DNA of 64,000 bases from Archegozetes longisetosus (GCA_018873245.2 JAEMBT020000008.1:3272001-3336000), one strand, 5' to 3'. Positions 44,056 to 58,971 are shown, counted from the first letter of the stretch. Notes: generated by a model not told the origin, from the letters alone. Made by a program: numbers and translations.

Positions 44056-45099
44056 TCATATAACGCTCGATCTTGAATCTTTTTATAACTAATTCTTACC
44101 TGAGGGTTGATCATAATTATATTTCATTTTTGAAATTTAATCCAACAAAACAACTGACAGAATATTTATCAACATAAAAATTAAATAAATTTACAAAAAA
44201 TTGAACAAAAGACCAAGTTAGTATCAGAACCTCCTGTCAGTCGCTTTCATATTTATCATTAATTTAGAATTTATCCACGTCTTAGTTTGGTAAACAACGC
44301 TTTGGGAATGTCTGCTATTCAACAGAAAATATAAAAGAAATTGATCATAAAATCTATTTTGAATTCTTTCAACTAATTATCCTTGTATAGAGTTACTTCA
44401 ATCATTTTTAAGGTGTTGTGAGGGTCACGTGTGATGTGCAAGCTATGGCTTGCGATTTTTCACTGTATGTTTGTCCCAAAATGAACAAATATACGAATAA
44501 TGTCGAAAAATTACAATAGGTTTCGAGCCTTTAAAACTGAAAAATACTTAAGCCCTTACTATCCTTGACGCTTTATTGAACAGATAACTGTAGGCAATAA
44601 GATATATCGAATTTAAATAAGAGAAATTTGTCACATGGTGAGACGTAGATATCAATCATTGTGTATTGGTATTTCTTGAGCTAATAATAATTACTAATCA
44701 GCTTTAATTAAAAGAAGTTTTTATGTTAAACACGTATCAATAGAGTGATGATATTATAGGTTTTCCAATTTACTATTTCCACACAAAACAGTTTGGAAGA
44801 TACATAATGCTCACATTAAAATCCAATTTTGCCTTAAGATAGAACTTTCTGACTTTCATACCTGAATCTGATCTGTTAGCATATTGGAAATAAGTAAAAT
44901 GTTTATCAGAAAGTTCTTTGCATCTTTTCTACGAATCTAATTAGTAAGAGTGAGAAACTTCAACTTTTCAAGATATCAGTTAGAAATAGGCAGAAAAATT
45001 AAGTTTTCATCACTTAAAAGTATAACTAAAAGTAGATTTCATGAGGGTAGCGGCCAAACATAACATAATTAAGTTATATCTAATAAGTTTGCTTAATAT
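44056..45099. other. Spacer between the direct repeats
   Basis: AT-rich, no coding frame; GCAAGCTATGGCTTGC at about 44440 is a small hairpin. No primer-binding site or retroelement gene is seen, so the pair is not obviously an LTR pair. Confidence 0.4.
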
Positions 45100-45365
45100 G
45101 TAAGTAAAGGAATGTTAATGTTTGGTATTTGCATGTTTAAAAATTAAGTCTTAAGAGATTTCTCTGTCTATAAAATGTACAATTTTAGAATAATTAAATT
45201 TTTATTAATACTAATGAATGCATAAACTGGACTTTGAGAGAAGGGAGTCAACTTCAGGATATTATGTAAGATTCATAGTTGATCCTGTAAACTATATGAA
45301 GCTGTTATTGTTGAAAACTATCCAAATGCATATTTTTCGATCAATAATTTTTAAACTCTTGCTAG
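45100..45365 (+). repeat. Direct repeat pair, copy 2
   Basis: Same block order as 43785-44055 with more small indels. Confidence 0.7.
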
Positions 45366-45437
45366 ACGTGTAGTTATATTTTTTTAAGTTGACAAAAATT
45401 TAACGTAAATTTGACGAAGGATCAAATTAAATAAATT

Positions 45438-46054
45438 GGTTAGGTTTTACTTATCGTGCTCCGCCCATATGGGAGGTCCTAGGGCGGAACCACCTATATA
45501 TATACTCGTCTTGACAACATGAGTTCATCGATACCCCACTCGGGACCATAGGACCTAGCTATGAAAAGTTGGGCCTAGGTATCTGAAGATGGGACCTAGG
45601 CATACCATATTTGGTATGCTAACTCTACTCAACAATCTTAGTCTATCGATACCCCACTTGGGATCTAAGGCATAGCTACGAAATGCTTATAGATAGACCC
45701 TAGGTTAGCTTAGGTTAGGGTCCCCAGTTGAGTACTAATAGACTGAAGCTATTAAATGAAGGTCGCGTATCAAATATGGCGAGTCCAGGTCCAGCCCTTA
45801 GAGACTTAGAGTCAGCTTAGCTACACCTTAGGATCCCAAGTGGGGTATCGATAGACTAAGGTTGTTGAGAGAGTTTGCATTACATATATGGTATGCCTAG
45901 GTCCGGCCCTTAGTGACCTAGGTCTAACTTATTGTAGCTAGATTTTAGGGTTCCGAGTGGGGTATCGATGAACTCAGGTTGTCAAGACGAGTATATAGGT
46001 GGTTCTGCCCTAGGACCTCTCATATGGGCGAGGCATGATAAGTAAAACCTAACC
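45438..46054. mobile_element. 617-bp palindromic foldback element 2
   Basis: Ends GGTTAGGTTTTACTTATC and complement, then GCCCATATGGGAGG, GGTCCTAGGGCGGAACCACC, ACTCGTCTTGACAAC and TCATCGATACCCCACT repeated inversely. Modules such as CGATACCCCACTTGGGATC recur inside. A TTAGG-like tract (TAGGTTAGCTTAGGTTAGGG) is near the centre. No target duplication was found; the right side abuts the protease remnant of the retroelement. Confidence 0.82.
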
Positions 46055-46300
46055 GCTGTTTTGACATCGGCGATGATGAAATTCCACTTAAACTGTCGCC
46101 TTAAGACCAACGTTGAAAGTTAGAGAGCGTTCACCAAATGTCTTGATTTCAGACCCGTTGACTGCTTCGAAAGAACTGGTTGCTGTTCGTCGAATATCGC
46201 GTGGTGTAGCGGGAATAACACTGACCTCTGCTCCAGTGTCGATGAGGAACGCCGTCATGTCTCTTTGTCATTGACGTGGAATAGACATTTCGTCGGCGGC
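46055..46300 (-). pseudogene. Retroelement aspartic protease remnant (Ty3/gypsy-type)
   Basis: On the minus strand the frame reads FLIDTGAEVSVIP, the active-site loop of retroviral-type proteases, followed by flap-side sequence and ending exactly at palindromic element 2. The upstream gag-pol frame is shifted relative to it and the later part has a stop. Reverse transcriptase and integrase are missing. Confidence 0.7.
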
Positions 46301-46620
46301 CAGTACTCAACGGTCGCTATTGAGTGGCCTTGGCGTTTCCCTGCCTGGTGCAAGTTGCCGTATACTTCTGTACGCTTCTACGTCAAAATTTCGCCCCAAA
46401 AATGTTGCCTCAATAATGTCGCCATATAAAATTTTACACAAAAAATGGTCTGTTTCAAGATTTTTGACACATACATTCCAAGTAAAATAAACAAGAGTAA
46501 AATAGCTTTGAAAATATTTTATTGGAGCAAGATCATTTTTTCATTTAATTATAGTAATAAAATAAAATTTACTAATTTGCACAAAATGATTAATGGAATA
46601 CATGAATGAATGAATACAGA
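46301..46620. other. AT-rich insert between gag and protease remnants
   Basis: About 280 bp (roughly 46340-46620) of very AT-rich sequence replaces the expected gag zinc-knuckle region. No feature of its own was recognised. Confidence 0.4.
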
Positions 46621-47208
46621 TCAAAGTCGATTGATCTGTAGCTTCAATTTTGCGATCTCTGTCGTTGCGTCAAGGGAGGTTGAGGGCAACCGGTCAGCAT
46701 TGGTTGATACTATTGAGGCAGACGGTACGTCCATAATCTTGTCCGTAAGTAATGCCAATTCGTTGACATTGAGTTTGTCCGACGTCTGAGCGAGAATCAT
46801 AAGCACATTGCTTGGAAGTAGCTGTAAAAAGAGTTCCTTAAGGGGTTTTTCTTCAAAGGTTTTAATGTACTCACCGAGCAGTTGTTGCATTTTACGGAGA
46901 AATCTCGATGGCTTCTGGTCCTCGAGCTCTTCGGCAACGAGTATTTGTTGAAGTCGGCGGCGTTCTGAATCGAACATGTGCTCAATTAAGGCCCTCTTTA
47001 GGTCGTCATAAGATCGGTCCTTAATGTCTGCGAGAATGATATCTCTTACTTCTGTTGCGGTCTCCGCTGGCAGAGCGGCGATAATGTGATAAAACTTGAT
47101 CTCCTGTGTTGTTATACCTCGTATCACAAACTGGGTTTACATTTGACTGAACCAAGGAGCGGGACCTGATGGCCAGAATGAAGGCACTTTGATTGATGCC
47201 GCTGCCAT
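46621..47208 (-). pseudogene. Broken gag gene of a Ty3/gypsy-type retroelement
   Basis: Start codon at 47206-47208. The frame encodes a gag-like capsid region (FYHIIAALPAETATEV, KPSRFLRKMQQLLGEY) typical of arthropod Ty3/gypsy elements, about 190 codons to the frame end. A TAA stop about 24 codons in (near 47135) interrupts it, and the nucleocapsid part is lost. It is downstream of an LTR with primer-binding site, in the usual order LTR-PBS-gag-protease. Non-functional. Confidence 0.75.
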
Positions 47209-47337
47209 ACCTCTTAACTCTCACCGACTAGTCTCTGCTAGAGTTGTCACTTCAGCTCTGTATACTCATGTTTTTGTGTTGTCAAATGCTGCAATTATGG
47301 TGTGCTGTTGTATTGCTCGGCAAATGAAAGCTTTCGT

Positions 47338-47353
47338 AGTACGGGTCACCAAT
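47338..47353 (-). other. Primer-binding site of the retroelement
   Basis: ATTGGTGACCCGTACT directly follows the LTR's terminal CA; TGGTGACCC-type sites are usual in arthropod gypsy elements. Confidence 0.6.
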
Positions 47354-47585
47354 TGTAGTGTTTCAGTCGGTCGAGAATTATGATTTGAATAAACACTACT
47401 TTATTGATTATAGTCAAATGAATTTACAGATTTAACAAAAAAACACATTGAGAAAGCGTTAGAATTAGAGACTTTAGTGGAGAGCCTCATGTGTTGTTTT
47501 TAGCGGGTTTTTTGTTTGTGATCCTAAAAATAAATAACGTTCTAAATGGGGACTGCTTTACAGTATTGCAATGCTGGCCCCTACA
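47354..47585 (-). mobile_element. 5' LTR (232 bp) of the Ty3/gypsy-type element
   Basis: It begins TGTAGGGGCC and ends CACTACA (TG...CA), contains AATAAAG, and is followed by the primer-binding site and gag. No 3' LTR occurs in the window; the element is cut at palindromic element 2. Confidence 0.65.
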
Positions 47586-47862
47586 TACTCTTTGAGCCAC
47601 AGTTTTGTCTTTCAAAAGTATGCATTGTATTGAAGTCAAATCATTTTAAATGAAGTTTCTATTAAGTGATTTTATTCAAGTTTTATTCGCATCTAGAATA
47701 TTAATTAAAAGTATCTAAATGACAAAAATATTTTTGTGAATTTGATGGTAATTGGCTCAATGTTGGCTCAAGGTTGACAAATACAATGCTGAATGTTTTT
47801 TTATGTAAAAGTTCTTTCAAGACAAAAAGTTATGAAAAAATTTCTTTTACGAAACATTTAAA

Positions 47863-48475
47863 GGGTACGGTTTAGAATATGCCCCGCCCGAAGGGGCGTG
47901 GCACGTATATAGTTCAACGCCCCCTTGGCGTGAGGATTATAAATACCAAGTATGAAGTGACTTTGGCGAGAGGTTGCGGAGCTATAGCTATTTGAAGTTT
48001 TGAATTCCTATAATTTTTTACGACCTATTTTTCAGTCGCGTTCCACAGAATTGTTAATAAATAAGATTCCACAACCCATAGTTTAACAATTGCAAACGTG
48101 TGATATATAAAAGAGCGGCCGAAGTATTGCTTTCACCCATTCCATGGGTAGCTCAGTTGGTTAGATTAGATTAGGTTAGTTAGGTTAGGTTAGGTTGTCA
48201 GATCAGGTCAAATTGATATAGGTCACGCGAATTCAGAACATGTCATTTAAGTTCATATTTTATTTTTATATTTTTCCATCTCTTTCCTTTGTTTTTCGTA
48301 AAATGATTTTTAATACATTAACCCTATGGGAAATTCAACTTTTCAAATTGTTATGACTCCGCCTCTTTTCACCACAGTCAATTCATGGTTTGTATTTATA
48401 TTCCTCGTCCCAAGGGGTGTTGGTCTATCTACATGCCCCGCCCATTCTGGGCAGGGCATATTTTAAACCGCAGCC
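47863..48475. mobile_element. 613-bp palindromic foldback element 3, 8-bp target duplication
   Basis: CATTTAAA flanks both sides (47855-47862, 48476-48483). The ends read GGGTACGGTTTAGAATATGC and the complement of GGCTGCGGTTTAAAATATGC, then CCCGCCC.AAGGGGCG-like sequence and ATTATAAATAC. The interior holds a tRNA A-box-like motif and a TTAGG tract. Ends resemble those of element 2 (GGTTT..A..AT.TGC..CGCCC). Confidence 0.83.
48146..48195 (+). repeat. tRNA A-box-like motif followed by interstitial TTAGG repeats
   Basis: GGGTAGCTCAGTTGG (48146-48160) fits the pol III A box / tRNA D-arm consensus. It runs into TTAGATTAGA and then TTAGG-TTAG-TTAGG-TTAGG-TTAGG (48171-48193), the arthropod telomere unit. 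No B box or cloverleaf follows, so it is not a tRNA gene. Confidence 0.55.
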
Positions 48476-48728
48476 CATTTAAAAACTGCTAAACATGTTC
48501 GAAACATTTCATATTTAAAAAATAATGTGCGCTTAAAAAATTTCGTTATTACAAAAAATACTGAAGAACATGCAAAGCAACAATTCCTGAAGTTTATACA
48601 TTTCTAAGGATCGTAAACTTATCGAATGTGCAAGATCTGACAAAAACGATATTTTGAAATAATAACTCAAATTATGCAAAGAATAATAAACTCAAGTAAA
48701 TTGTCACTTTTCATATAATACATATGTA

Positions 48729-48744
48729 CTCTCTCTCTCTCTCT
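48729..48744. repeat. (CT)8 microsatellite
   Basis: Eight perfect CT units. Confidence 0.9.
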
Positions 48745-49089
48745 TATATTTTGCCGAAATTTTATAAAATTGTCCTTTGATCTTTTTTCCTCCAGCTTTT
48801 TCTCGGAAAAGACTTGGCATCTCTAGGTGTAGGGGTTAAAATTGCGGTCAGAGGTTAGAAGCTAAAGGTCACCAGTTGGCAAACTCGAAGTCATAGGTCA
48901 TCATGAGTAGTATCGTTGAACTTAACTTGACGGGACCTTTCCAACAACTTATGACTCATTAGTACAGGTTAGTAGAAACACTCCGAGAGAGAATTCTAAG
49001 ATTGACTTCTTCATATAATTTGAGCTAGAAGCACTTCATTTATTTATGGACCATCAAGTCATTAATTAATCACTTAATTGAATAACATT
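48745..49089. other. Intergenic, nothing recognised
   Basis: A slightly GC-richer block at 48830-48990 has no ORF or repeat that I can identify. Confidence 0.3.
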
Positions 49090-50110
49090 CAGAATAATCC
49101 AAAAATAAAAAATAAACCCATCACTTTTAAGATCTCAATGGATAACTGATAAAATCTTGTATTCAGTAAAAAAACAATATAATAAAAGACCAAATTGAAT
49201 AAAGTTGCCAAACGACTAGAATTAAAAGTTCTATTTTATTGAATTATCAACGAATGCGAATGAGTTAATGATAAGCCAAATATTATTAAGTTTTTCTTTA
49301 AGAAAATTAGTTTATATTATAATTGTTCAAAAAGAGAGAAAGTATTAAACAATTATTCAAAAGGAATGTTTACAATAATAGATCACAATTAAAAAGACCT
49401 TAAATCAAATTGATTTAGATTTTGGTAAATTTACAACAAGTGAACAAAGATTTAAACTATTATATTATGACATTTCGAAAGTTATGTTTAGTTATAATTA
49501 AGTTTAGTTAAAATGAATTAAATGCTTAGTTGTATTTGGAATAACATCGAAAATATTGATCAGAAGTGACTCAAACTCCGATTAATGAACTTTTACTAAA
49601 TATTATTAGTACTGATTAACAATTAATAAAAAATGGCAAAAATTAAGGCACAAATCATTCAATAAAATTCGTGCACTTCCTTTACTTCAAATGCTTTACA
49701 TTTGTTTAAGTTTTCTTTAAGTTTTTCGAAGGTTAGCAAAAATCAATAAAAAGGAAATTATGTTATCTTATTTTGACTTCATTTAAAAGCATATAATCAA
49801 TGTTTGCGTTTACGTAACAAATTTTCTCTAATATTTTATTTAACTATTAGCTCATGAACAACAGGACATGTCTCGAAAATAAATGCTTAAAATACATTAT
49901 AACTAAATACATATATTATATTGATGTAGAAATAAATATTTGGAAAGTTATAGACTTCTAGTTTGGAAAATGTAAATATAAACTCTGTCTAGAAATCTGT
50001 ATTACAGACAAAAGGCGAACATTTCCTCAATCATGAGCTAATATGTAGCAAATTCAGAGATCATAAGATTATATTCTTTAAACAATTCATGCGAATCAAA
50101 ACAATTAAAA
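49090..50110. repeat. Dispersed repeat family, copy 3 (longest)
   Basis: Same ordered blocks as copy 2: GACTAGAATTAAAAG, TTTTATTGAATTA, GGTTAGCAAAAA.CAATAAA, TGACTTCATTTAAAAGCATA, GTAGAAATAAATATTTGG and TATTACAGACAAAA. It lies immediately downstream of RSK. Confidence 0.6.
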
Positions 50111-50281
50111 CAATCGAAAACAGTGTTTTCAGATGAACGAAAAAACAATTGGTTTAAAAGTTACATAATTTGCATAAAACAACAATAAGTGAACAAATGA
50201 TTGGATGGGCCGAAAACAGATGACGGAAATAATACAATAAAAATGATTTAAGAATTGATTGGTCTTAGCTTAAGATTAGCG

Positions 50282-53638
<3,357 letters not shown>

Positions 53639-53671
53639 CTTCAAGATATTAATTAATTTGTTTTCAAACAC

Positions 53672-54257
53672 AGATCAATGATTAATAAAATTTGAAACAG
53701 AAATACAAAAGAATTTTTATCAATTCGAGAACCTCAGTTTCTACACTTTAATCATTACAAAACTATCTATCATTTGATAATAATCTTTAACTTGCATATG
53801 AGGTCGGGGCCAACTTTAGTTGAAATGAACTTTAACTCATAACTAATTGAGTAGATTGTTTGTAAACTTACTAGAGATCAAATATTTTGAAGTAGGACTT
53901 GAAAAATATAAAGTTCTAATCTATGAGATTTAGGTCTAAATTAAACCAAATTTACATCTTAAAATTTAAAATAGATATACGTATTTCTGATATTCTAGTC
54001 AATAGGTTTCTACGAATTTATTTGATTTTGTACACAAAAATATCAACATTTTAAGCAATATTTATGGATCTAAGCCTTAGAAAAATGTAAAATAACTGAT
54101 AGATAAAGGGAAATAAATGACTTTGAGACGAAAAAATTGATTTGATAGACAAATATTTCCTTAACGATTGAAATTTTGAGGATCTGACTCACAAGAGAAA
54201 TAGCTTTGACTCAACAATAGAAACAGATCAACAAAATTGACAGTAATTGGCAAACGA
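53672..54257. other. RSK upstream region
   Basis: AT-rich, no TATA or repeat identified; the RSK promoter is presumably here or, if the small ORF at 54.3-54.5 kb is real, overlaps its 3' end. Confidence 0.3.
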
Positions 54258-54505
54258 TTAGAATATAAATACATGTTCGTCTTCAATTTGCGCTCCATCA
54301 GTATCTCTAATAGGCGGCAATTCTTCAGGACTTGGTGTCGATGTTATCACCTGATGGCCAAACAATTGAATTATTAATAAAAGTAGACAGAAATGAGCAA
54401 AATATGAGTAAAAGGGATACGAAACAGCAAACAAAATACGATGAAAGGAATAAATACCTCATTATTTTTGTTGCTCCAGGGGACCACCAGATTGGCCAAA
54501 GGCAT
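54258..54505 (-). CDS. Candidate small two-exon gene (46 residues) or 3' exons of a larger gene
   Basis: On the minus strand 54458..54505 (MPLANLVVPWSNKNNE) splices by a GT-AG intron to 54258..54350 (VITSTPSPEELPPIRDTDGA and IEDEHVFIF, stop). The second exon has a protein-like composition, acidic and Pro-rich, unlike random AT-rich translation. I do not recognise the family. AAG just before the ATG could also be an acceptor, making these the last exons of a longer gene. It lies in the same orientation about 620 bp upstream of RSK. Confidence 0.3.
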
Positions 54506-54545
54506 CACTTCTTAATTATTATTATTATTACTATTATTAACTAAT

Positions 54546-55764
54546 TCAAAGTCTATTGAGTTGACCAAACTATTATTGTTTTGTTATTTTTGTCTGTTTT
54601 CTATTTTGTATATCGATAAATAATTTATATTATTGTCTATTACTCATTAGATTTGTAATAGACTATTAATTTCTAACAAATACGTTACTCATAGATAAAT
54701 ATTAGAATTAATTTATAAAATAAATATAGAGTTCAATTGTAAGTCATATTATTGTTAGAATATTTCGCTACGAATGGAAATAATATTTTGTTATCAGTTT
54801 TTGTAAGTCGAGCATTAAAATGATAACAGAAAATGTCAGTTCTGTACATATATCACGTTTATTAATAAATATTACTATTTTATATAAGTTCGTTAGCTAC
54901 TACTATATTGACATTTAGCATATAAACTTAATATTTTCTGGATGACAAATTTCTTCTTCTTTCTGAGTCTTATATGTTTTTACTTATCATATACAAGACA
55001 AAATTGACTTTCTTGTTCTCTTGCCCTTTGTTTTTCAAGTTAAATCGATATTTTTTCATGAATACCATTAATTGATAAATAGTTTAAGAATTTAGACATC
55101 CTGTAATCCCTTGAAAGTTCTTAAACTTAAACCTGTGCTGATTTCAAGTAGACTTTCTCTTCTAGATCTGGTCGACTCTTAATAAGTAATGATTTGAAGA
55201 GGCTTATTAAAGTTGAGTTTTGATCAAGTTTTTATAACCCTACTACAACTGAAGTCAGTTTCGAACTTTAAGCTTCACAGAACTCTACAGAAAAAACTTC
55301 TGGAGAAGATTAAATTAAAAGTTTAATTTGAAATTTCATTATCCAATTTAGTAATAGAAAAAAGAATCCAAAAAGCATTTTAAACTTAAATAGCTTAGCA
55401 ACGAATTAGGAAAAATATGTAATACTATTGATTAACTCCCATAAGAGAGTTACTCGAACATACAAATATTAGCGTAAATGCCACTGGAATATTCTGTAAG
55501 TGAGTTATCATTCTATCAAACGAATAGTATATTTGAAAGCTGTATGCGTGCGTCAATTTTAGAACAAACAAATCATTTAACTATATAGTTCAAATGATCG
55601 ATTCATATCCTGTTTTGTAACAATTGGTTTACAACTATTTTTTATTGCATTCATGTTGAAAAATGGGAAATCAGATCGAATATAAACAAAGAATATTTAT
55701 AATTATCGTTGATTCTGTGCTGCTTTTATTCAATTACAAATCCATTGTTAATACGACGATACTA
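54546..55764. other. Intergenic, nothing recognised
   Basis: AT-rich with an ATT trinucleotide stretch near 54520-54540; no coding signal. Confidence 0.4.
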
Positions 55765-56561
55765 TAGTGTGTCCGGCAAGTTCAAAATTATGGAAAACTT
55801 TTTTATTATTGACAGCGCGTGCCTCACTTATAATCCAAGTTAAAGAAAAGCATTTTCCAATCTTGTCTTTTTGTGCTCAATTGGAGCTTTTTCGAATCTA
55901 TTTTTGAAATTATTTATCAATTCTGTTGTTGATTTACACGTAATATTTCTCATGAACGCAATACTCACTATCAATCTCTTCGATTGTAATCTGTTTAAAT
56001 CTGTTATTTTAGTCGATATTTCAGTCAAATTTTATAAGTTATATTCAATAAAATTCAAAACAACTGTTTCAAAATGTTTTAAGTGCTTCAATTTTTTAAA
56101 AAATTGTCTGAGACATCTTAATGGTGTTTCAATTTTTTTAAACCCTCAACGCATACAATTGCATGTAATTTCGAGTAAAAATACCAAAATTTTATTTTTG
56201 ACTTTTTAGTCGAAAAAATATGAAAATGCTGTTATTAAAAATTCGAACAGAAAATACTTCAAAATAATGTTTGGGAGAGTGCCCAAAGCGATCAGTTTAT
56301 ATAAATAATTTAGTAAATATCTTATTTTGTCGAATCTGAAAAGTTTATGTCAGATTTAGTTGAAATTTACATAATCTTCTTAAAAATGAATACTAAATAT
56401 TTTAAAATGATATAAAAGACTATTTCGGTGATAGTTTAAAAATGTTATAAACACTGTTTCAAAACAAATGTTATGTAACAAATAACCCTAACTATAAGTA
56501 GAGCACGCGTCGCCAATAATATAAAACTCATTACCAAGGATTGCGACTTTCCGGACGACTA
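55765..56561. mobile_element. ~800-bp Tc1/mariner-type element relic
   Basis: Ends TAGTGTGTCCGGCAAG and the complement of TAGTCGTCCGGAAAG; arms continue with GCGCGTGCCTCACTTATA / GACGCGTGCTCTACTTATA. TA flanks at 55763-55764 and 56562-56563. Inside is a remnant of a transposase N-terminus on the minus strand. Confidence 0.75.
55840..56028 (-). pseudogene. Transposase helix-turn-helix remnant
   Basis: Reads LNRLQSKRLIVSIAFMRN, then NNFKNRFEKAPIEHKKT, which resembles the N-terminal HTH domain (DUF4817-like) of some Tc1/mariner-type transposases. No catalytic domain remains in the element. Confidence 0.45.
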
Positions 56562-56563
56562 TA

Positions 56564-58971
56564 TTGTTACTCATATTTGAACAGCACTGCAACAACTTCC
56601 TTGATTAGAAAAAGCTTTTGGAACCTAGTTCTGAGCTTATATTTGTATGAATAAATCATTGAGTATTTAGGTTATTATATGAGTTACTGTTATTGCTCAA
56701 CAAAACTGAAGCTTAGTTTCATTGATTTATTTGAGCAAAATCATCTTTATTACTACATCTGTATTGAATTAAATTTATTCATCAATGCTTATGGTATACA
56801 GCTCTATTTCAAATGGAAGACATCCAATCTCAAGAGATTTAAGGAATAATATTAGTTTTATTCAAACTTTATGCTTGAATTCGTTTGCAAAATTCATAGA
56901 TTATAAACCTTTAGTATTTATTGCTGCAGATGCAAATTTCTAAACTTTTTTTCTGCTTTAACTGTTAGCTTTTCTTCTTTGAGATCTATCAAACTGTAAA
57001 AATTCTACCGACCCATTGATATATTGATAATTTTTGAGAAATATTAAAGAGTTTTGCTTCGAGTCATCCTTTAAGGGCTAGAACCACTTTATATTCAGCT
57101 ATTATTATAATAGAAGCAGATACTCAAATAATATGCATTCAAATGCATAATGATTTTAGCTCAAATAATCGATAGTTAGCCAACAAGAAATTGATAGTGA
57201 AGAGTGTTGAGAAAACTATCGATAAACCTGTTTGTTCAAACTTATAGCAGAGCAGTCATTCATCAAATAATTTCTTCTTTTAGCACGACTGATATGATGT
57301 AACACGAGTATAAAGGATGAACACTCTGCTAAGATAGTCATGTTTAGAAAGTGATAAAAACAAATGATTGCGTAAAGTTTGCAAACAAGAAATATGAGAG
57401 TACCAGCATTTAAGGCTTGCATATTCGACACACATTTGTATTTAGTTTAGCATAACAAACACTAACGATCTCGATGGAAAAACTTCATTTATAGTGAAGG
57501 ATAATTTTAAAAACAACAGAAATTTAATGCAAATCAGCACAAATTTGTTTGATGATAGCATTCAAGGTTTCTCTGCAGAGCCTATGATTTGATTAATACT
57601 TGACAGCTTGCGTAACAAGCAGTTAAGAGTGAATACTTCAATAACATTTTGCAATATAATCAGTGATGCGTTTATCTCAATCGTTTGAACAATAAAATTA
57701 TAGTTGTTTATGCAAACTTGTCCTCACATATTATGTGAGAATGAATAAGAAGATGCTTGCAGAACTCACACAAACTCATATTCTTCAAGATAAATACTTC
57801 TTCAATTTCTTTCAGGCTTTCAAATTAAATCTCAGCAAATGTTCATTTGCTTTACAATTTAGGTGAAAGGGTGAGAAAGGTCTGAAAAATTGGCAAAGCC
57901 AAGGACAGAATATCTTAGATAACTTATCAATTGTATATGTTGAACTTTAGACATCTCATAATATTAACGGCCGTATACAAATAACCTACTTGAGACTCAG
58001 CTGACACTCAATAAACATTTGAAGAAATTCTTTAGAATAGGAAGCCCTCAGATCAACGCTCAAGCATCAGAAAATCTGAGTGATATCCCTTATACTCTTC
58101 AGTACCAGTTGGTTCTGAAATAGTTAGCCCTAATAATTTACTCAACATATAATCTTCGTATATGGTATTAAGTCTCTATCTTGTGATAAAACTTCAGTAA
58201 GAACTCAAAGAGATTATAATTTTGGAACTGAATATTTACAACGCATCATAGCAAAAAACACTTTTTACGAGAATAAAAGCAGTGATATTCGGGAGGAACC
58301 CGGTAGTATATAATTAGTTAACTTAATAATTTGACATTCAGCTCATTCACTTCTAGCGATTAATTTGACATTTTCGACAATTCTTCTGTTTTGAGCACTA
58401 AAACTTGCTCATCAATAATTAATTAAATAGCAGATTATCGAATTAATACAACACTTCATATATTAATAAATTTAACGTCAAAAGGAAAGTAAAACTATAT
58501 AATGCCTAAATCAACGCGTTAAAGACTAAAAATCTGAGACTAATAGTGAAAATTCGGCAGTAACAAAGTCTCATAGTTTTGTACCTTAATGACTTATCGG
58601 GTAGTTTTAATCTATTTAGCTACAATCTAATGCATACTCTAAAGTTCAGAGCTGTCCCGTAAACAAAAGACTATAATTTACGAATGAGAGGAAAACAGAA
58701 TGTTTAAAACAAATAAGGACTTGCTTTGAATACTTCTAAACATTAATGTTAAGTATACTAATCGAGTGCATATGAACTTGGATTTATAGCAGGTACTTAG
58801 AGAGATACAGTGCTCATGAGTTATATCTAATCTCAACTCTAAAGATAATATTCGTATAGGATCCAATATATATATGAATTGCAAATGAACAATATCTGCC
58901 TTTTGCTTCATAATATGATAGATTAAAAAGTTGAAAAATCAATGTTAAAATAGTAATAATATTCATCAATA
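56564..58971. other. Intergenic, nothing recognised
   Basis: 2.4 kb of AT-rich DNA before P450 D. Short frames at 57216-57431 and 58678-59008 have no protein features. A TATATATATG stretch at about 58868 could serve the P450 promoter. Confidence 0.4.

Noticed and set aside
43785-45365. LTR pair
   Set aside because: No TG/CA ends, primer-binding site or polypurine tract seen; kept only as direct repeats.
46797-47383. Additional frames opposite or offset to gag
   Set aside because: They are alternative-frame readings of the gag/LTR region and encode nothing recognisable.
53639-53671. Upstream extension of the RSK frame
   Set aside because: The frame opens at GTG, not ATG; the first ATG at 53638 gives the expected N-terminal length.
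54332-54544. 70-codon plus-strand frame near RSK
   Set aside because: It lies opposite the better minus-strand two-exon candidate and ends in a simple ATT repeat.
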